Shown: positions 59,218 to 64,000 of the stretch, in pieces | Layout: each line of letters opens with the position of its first letter | Position numbering within the stretch: position 1 is the stretch's first letter | Origin: Atherix ibis | Taxonomy: Eukaryota > Arthropoda > Insecta > Diptera > Athericidae | Length of the DNA: 64,000 nt | Direction of reading: 5' to 3' | NCBI GenBank assembly: GCA_958298945.1 | Contig: OY282610.1 | Coordinates: 21,538,233 to 21,602,232 of the forward strand | Translations under genes and position numbers: made by a program | The notes under the pieces: generated by a model | Databases searched by the model: none | Seen by the model: the letters and a program-made list of their open reading frames with translations, nothing else | What the model was told of the DNA's origin: nothing

Positions 59218-59403
59218 AAATTGTAAAAGATTCATCAACAGCTCGACGCTCAACAACACCAACAATGGTGCCGGGATCACCGACAACACCAACGAGTGGT
59301 GGTGGTACGATGCGTATTGGTCGACGATCACGTTCCAAAAGCCCATTCAGAAGTTTCCGTTGGAAAAGAAGCTCAACTAGAGCGGCTGATTCTGACGACG
59401 AAG
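59218..59403 (+). CDS. beta-Spec: Beta-spectrin, candidate exon D (186 bp), basic pre-PH segment
   Basis: In the running phase it reads (E or K)IVKDSSTARRSTTPTMVP, then GSPTTPTSGGGTMRIGR, RSRSKSPFRSFRWKRSS and TRAADSDDE. It ends in phase 1 at GAAG before donor GTAGTT. Acceptor AAAACAG at 59217 is preferred; AAAAG at 59229 is an in-frame alternative giving 174 bp. The pattern is Ser/Thr/Pro/Gly-rich, then a strongly basic Arg/Ser/Phe/Trp patch, then an acidic tail. This makes a disordered, phosphorylatable, membrane- or calmodulin-binding segment plausible, but that is inference. In fly beta-spectrins the PH domain follows the linker; its exon is not in this window. Confidence 0.68.
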
Positions 59404-59569
59404 GTAGTTTTCTATTTGTTTTTTGTTTGTTTGATTTCTTTTTATTTTTCTTCCCTTATTTTATTATGTTTTTTTTTTATATTCCCCCTTTTCAATTTGT
59501 ATCTCTTACATTATTTTCACATGTCTTCCTATTCTATCAAAACGGATATTTCTGCATTTTTTCCTGAAA

Positions 59570-60530
59570 AAAATCCGTTACAATTTGTACTCAAAAAAAA
59601 AAAAATCTATCAAACAGTTTTAGTACTAGTCGTCGAACAGTCATTAGTACAAGAAAATGTGAGCTTTTAAGTACTAAAAGTAGGAAAAACCAAAAATCCT
59701 CCGAAAATATTTTAAAGGTTGATTTTTAAAAATTTCTACTTAAAAGATAATTGGCAGAGTACTAAAAAAATTATTTAAACAATTTTTTTTAGTACTAGTC
59801 TAACAATCATAAGTAGAAGAAAATATAAGATGTTATGTGCTTAAAGCATAAAAAATAAAGAAAAATCGTCAGAAAACCTTTTAAAAGAGTACTAAGGAAT
59901 TATTGAAGTATTTTTAGTACTAGTCGTCTAAGAAAACTAAGTACAAGAAAATATAAGCTTTTAGTACTAAAAGAAAAAAAAACCAAAAAATCCTCCGAAA
60001 ATCTGTTACAATTTAAAACGTTGATTTTGTTAAATTTCTACTGAAAAGTTAATGGGCAGTGTACTAAATAATCTTTTAAAAATTTTTAGTACTAGTCGTC
60101 TAAGAAAAGTAAGTACAAGAAAATATAAGTTTGTAAGTACTAAAATTAAAAAAACCTGAAAAATCCTCCAAAAATCTGTTACACATAAAAACTTTGATTT
60201 TTAAAAATTTTCTACTGAAAATGTTATTGGCCGAGTATTAAAAAAATTATTTAAAATTTTTTTAGTTTTAGTCGTCTAACAATCAAGAGTACAATAAAAT
60301 ATAAGTTTTTAGTACTAAAAGACAAAAAAAAACCCTCCGAAAATCCGTTACAAATAAAAACTTTGATTTTTTAAAATTTCTATTAAAAATGTAATTGGCC
60401 GAGTATTAAAAAAATTATTTATATAAATTTTTTTTAGTACTAGTCGTCTAACAAAACTAAAGAAAAAACGAAAAATCATCCAAAAATCTGTTTTAATATA
60501 AGAATTCGGATATTTTTTTCAAAATTGCTA
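59570..60530. repeat. Tandem array, ~150-175 bp unit with TTTTAGTACTAGTCGTCTAA
   Basis: AGTACTAGTCGTC or a close form recurs near 59621, 59793, 59917, 60089, 60265 and 60439. Units share AGTACAAGAAAATATAAG, AATCCTCCGAAAATCTGTTA and ACTTTGATTTTTAAAATTTC. About six diverged copies. Further isolated TTTAGTACT motifs continue to about 61010. Confidence 0.85.
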
Positions 60531-62207
60531 TTTAATAGTTAATTGGTTTAGTACTAAAAAAAATTATTAAAAAGTATTAAATTAATTTGTACTAAAAAAA
60601 AAGTCATGCCAGTGCGTCCAAATTTCAGTAAAATTCGAAAAAGAAAAAACTTAAAAAAATTCAATTCAAAATAATTCATGAAATGAGTTTTAGTATTTGA
60701 AAATACTTTAGTACTAAATGAATAAAAGCTTAAAAGGAATAGTACTAAAATAAAATTCCCCAAAGACATTTTAGTATTTGAAAATCCAGAAATAATTTTT
60801 CTAGCTCTAAAAATTTCTTACGAATTATTGGAATATATTTTTGTACTAAAATTTTTACATGCACAAATTTTTAGTACAAAAATATTTATGTGTACGCTTA
60901 ACCAATTGAAAATTTCATTTGCAAAATGTGCATGTGCCGTGCGAATATTTTTGATATTAAAACTACTGTTTTCTCTGCTAAAACTTTTAGTACTACAGAG
61001 TTTTAGTACAGATAATTCTAATCCCGTATTTTTTTAAAAAACTTTTTATATTCTTCGAAGAAGAAAATGCAACAAAACAAATTCCAGTCACTGAATTTCC
61101 CTATTTTATATAGATACTTTTATAGTAAGTATCTTTAATCCTTAGGAAATTTTTTCTTACACTACAAACAAAACTGTCAACATTGAATGGTATTAACCCT
61201 CTCTACCATCCCCGCCCCTCCGCAACCTCCTTACACCGTCTCAACTCTTTGATTGAGAATTTTTGCAGAATACTATATCCGTCCTTTTTCTCCTTTAAAT
61301 TTTATATAATTTATAAGTACAAAAAAAAAAAAAAATTCCAATAAATAATTAAAAAATTAAAAACACAAAACGTACAAAAAATCACAACAAATTTTTAATA
61401 AACATTCACCATTTTCATCGAATGATTAAACTGACCCAAGTAGTAATTCATTCGTAGAAAAGTAATTTAGTGTTCATTAATGCATTCAAAAATAAAACAA
61501 AACAAAAAACACGTAAAATTTTCAAAAATTCAGATTTAATAATAATACCAGAAAAAAACAAAAATACAAAATACAAAATACAAAATTCTAACAAAATTAG
61601 ACTTAATCATAGTTTAGTATTAACTTAAAATGGGCAATAATTAAAATAAGGACAGATTAAAAATACTATTGTGATGGGGAACGGGAATTAAGGGAGGTGA
61701 ATTTTTTAGTGAAAAAAACAACAACAACAGACATCATATTTCATCAAACTAATATTAGTAATATTTTTTTTTTTTTGGAATTGAAAATGCACTTTTTAGT
61801 TTTATTAATAAAACTGAGCAAATAAGAAAATTCAGTTTGAACATTGTTTTTCTACCAATTCTAGACGTAAGTATATTTTTGATATAATAAATTCTGGTTG
61901 TATTTTTTTTTTAATATTACTATTATAAAAACTAATAGTAATACGGTATTAAGCATGAACTAGTATTTTTTTTTTAGTAACAGAAATAAAGAGAATGTTA
62001 TTTTTTTGTTCGAACTAACACAAATACCTATAATAGATAGTTTTACCATTTAATATTATATAATTCGCAGAATAATAGTTTTGATCAGAAAAAATTCGCT
62101 ACGCTAATTTTTAATGGCCATCGTTATAATAGTCGATGGCAGTGTAATACGAATTGCGATAGTAAAAATTTTAACAATCAATGAGAAAATGTTCAATGTC
62201 AAGTTTG

Positions 62208-62266
62208 AACCAATTTGGACTTAGCAAATTGTTAAATGTTATTTATTTATAATTCTAAGTCCAAAT
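62208..62266. repeat. Inverted pair of the CCAATTTGGACTTA motif
   Basis: CCAATTTGGACTTA at about 62210-62223 is followed by its inverse CTAAGTCCAAATT at about 62254-62266, able to form a hairpin with a ~30 base loop. The same motif occurs near the left edge of the window and in the 165 bp array. Confidence 0.6.
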
Positions 62267-64000
62267 TATTTTTCGTGTAAACTAAAAGAACTACGATTTT
62301 GTAATGTATTCATTTTCTTTTTAATTTATTGCAATTAATACTGATAATACTTATATTTAGATAAGTTAGAAAAATCTAACTGAATAATTATTTGTGAATT
62401 TTTCAACAATTAAAAACAAATAATCGAAATTATAGTGAATTTTTTCCTTTTTTTTTTTGCATTGAAATTTTAATGTTTCTAAAGTAATTAAAAATAGAAA
62501 ACATTAGTGAACGAAAAACTATTGAATCTGAATAAAACATATATAAAAAAAAAACCAACAAATAATTATACAATAATTGCTTGAATATAGGTAAATATGT
62601 TTATGCAGCCTTGTTGTTTTTTTTTCCAATTTTTATAATAGTTGTCGTTATGTGTTTATCTTGATTTTGTGTTTGTCATATTTTAAGATTATGTAGTTTT
62701 GTCCGAAAAACAAAAAAAAAAGAAGAAAATCCTTTTTCCTTTGCATTCAAATTTTTATAATTTCCAGTTTTATGTAAAAAAAAATTTTTTTTAATTGTTT
62801 TTATTTGCAATTTACTAATTTATTTTCGACCCCCCCTCCCCCCTAATAATTAGAATTAGTAGAAAAGTATTAGTAAATTTCTTTTCATAAAAAAAAGCTT
62901 AATAAATAGCAATAATTTTCCATCAAATTTTTATGTAAAAGCATTCATTCCTGACGTCGAAAAAATTAATTATAAACAAAAAATAAAAATATTATACCAC
63001 ATATTTGGACACACTTTCTAGACTTATCGATTGGTTTAGCGAAAGGATCTTTCCAAGACCATATTTCCTGTAAACTGCTCTATTGTGCAAATAAGAAAAG
63101 AAATAATGAATTTTTTCTTATTAATAAAAGCGTGTGCTCTGATTGGAGTAAGAAGCCATCTTAAAATTTTATCATAATTGCTATATATTTCTAAATGGGA
63201 TTTCGTAATAAAATTTTAATAAATTTACCGAAATTTTTTCTAATAAAGAGTTCTAATGATGTATGAAAAATCAAGATGGCGTATATGTCAAATGATGCTG
63301 TCAGAAAAACCAAGATGGCGCCATTTGTTCAACCGCCATTTGTGTATCGATTATCCTTATTGGCGATAATTAAATTCTCATCTTAGTGACGAAATTCTAA
63401 TATTGAAAAAAAATATATATAACCAAAAAAAAAACACAGATTTAATATTTTTCTATTAGTTTTAAAAGCATTTTGAAATTGTACTCTTAATATATATTTT
63501 GATCTTAATTAATATTATCCACAACCGCTTCAATAATTATTATTATTACTATTATTGCTACTATTGTTATTATATTATTTTTACTTTAAGCAATATAGAA
63601 TTTGGTTTAGATTTTGTGATATTTTTTAAAATTTATAAAAATGCAATACACAAAAAAACATATAGTACAAAATACCTTAAAGGAAATGTGTGCATACTTT
63701 AATCCTAAATATTTATATGTGAAAAGCAGTAAAAAAATATTATAGCAATAATTCTTTGATTTTTATTTATTTTATATTATTTTCAATAATGTTTACACTT
63801 CCTATCAACATACGAACGAGCATTTTTAGATGTTAGTAGCAATATTTTTTTTTTATTTTTTTGAATTAAAAACGAACAAAAATTATTAAACAAAGATGAT
63901 AACAGAAAAAAATAATTATTTTTTTACAGCAAAAAAAAACAACAACCAAATTTGATACTTTTATTTATTGCAATACTGTGAATAGCTTATTAAAAAATTT

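Larger units (their letters stand above)
59404..64000 (+). other. beta-Spec: beta-Spec intron 9, incomplete at the window edge
   Basis: Begins with donor GTAGTT. No PH-domain sequence (for example a GYVxRKHEWD-like start or an SWxxVY motif) was found to the end of the window, so the gene continues beyond 64000. The intron contains an AGTACT-type array at 59.57-61.02 kb, a C7TC6 run at about 62830-62844 and a GCCAT cluster near 63275-63338. The rest is A/T-rich. Confidence 0.6.

Noticed and set aside
62829..62845. C7TC6 run as a reverse-strand G-quadruplex
   Set aside because: Only two long G-runs with a single-base break; it could fold in principle, but slippage of a poly-C tract is the simpler reading.
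1..64000. tRNA, rRNA, CRISPR, bacterial operon or phage features
   Set aside because: None of the defining structures were seen; the gene structure and composition are those of an insect nuclear genome.

Overview
This is a eukaryotic, insect-type window, most likely from a fly (Diptera). It holds one recognisable gene, the beta-spectrin gene (beta-Spec, + strand), whose coding part begins at 41060 and runs off the right edge. The organism is inferred from the near Drosophila-like beta-spectrin protein, GT-AG introns of 83 bp to several kb, several Tc1/mariner relics typical of insects, and a very AT-rich, low-complexity background. Nothing prokaryotic is present: no operons, CRISPR arrays, rRNA or tRNA genes were seen.

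Left part (1-40.8 kb): no protein-coding host gene could be supported. It is AT-rich DNA, either intergenic or a long 5' intron of beta-Spec. It carries many tandem arrays: an ATGGCG-rich stretch at 1.9-3.3 kb; a ~150-175 bp repeat at 6.8-7.5 kb; a purine-rich ~59 bp minisatellite at 10-10.8 kb; TTTAGTACT arrays at 14.2-18.7 kb; a 165 bp array at 21.5-22.9 kb; a ~148 bp array at 28.8-30.8 kb; and a 166 bp array at 34.0-35.4 kb. Decayed Tc1/mariner transposons lie at 5.2-5.8, 10.8-11.1, 23.0-23.3, 33.4-33.75 and 35.4-38.0 kb. The last is a Tc1-type element with a second, DD41D-type transposase inserted in it. Its 3' end has been amplified into an alternating 380/384 bp array (a 764 bp higher-order unit) up to 40.09 kb.

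Right part (40.8-64 kb): beta-Spec. A 5' UTR segment follows a probable splice acceptor at 40797. Five constitutive coding exons (41060-41521, 41605-42605, 43011-47596, 47788-47984, 49986-50166) join in frame. They encode an actin-binding double calponin-homology head, the run of spectrin repeats and the partial tetramerisation repeat: 2142 complete codons plus one base. Intron 4 contains a dead 1257 bp DD41D transposon with intact terminal repeats. Downstream are four candidate exons (52335-52388, 55206-55241, 57000-57107, 59218-59403). All are phase 1 at both ends, so any combination could be skipped without breaking the frame. They would form a variable linker before the PH domain, which is not in the window. 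The introns between them carry further arrays: a CpG-bearing hexamer-like repeat at 52.6-53.75 kb, AGTACT arrays at 55.6-56.2 and 59.6-61.0 kb, and a G-quadruplex-type motif at 57.35 kb.

The most interesting points are the phase-1 cassette cluster with its Arg/Ser/Phe-rich segment, the transposon tail turned into a higher-order satellite, the recurrence of one AGTACT core in otherwise different arrays, and several arrays with near-nucleosomal periods. All calls were made by eye from sequence. Exon borders, repeat limits and family names have not been checked by alignment or transcripts.
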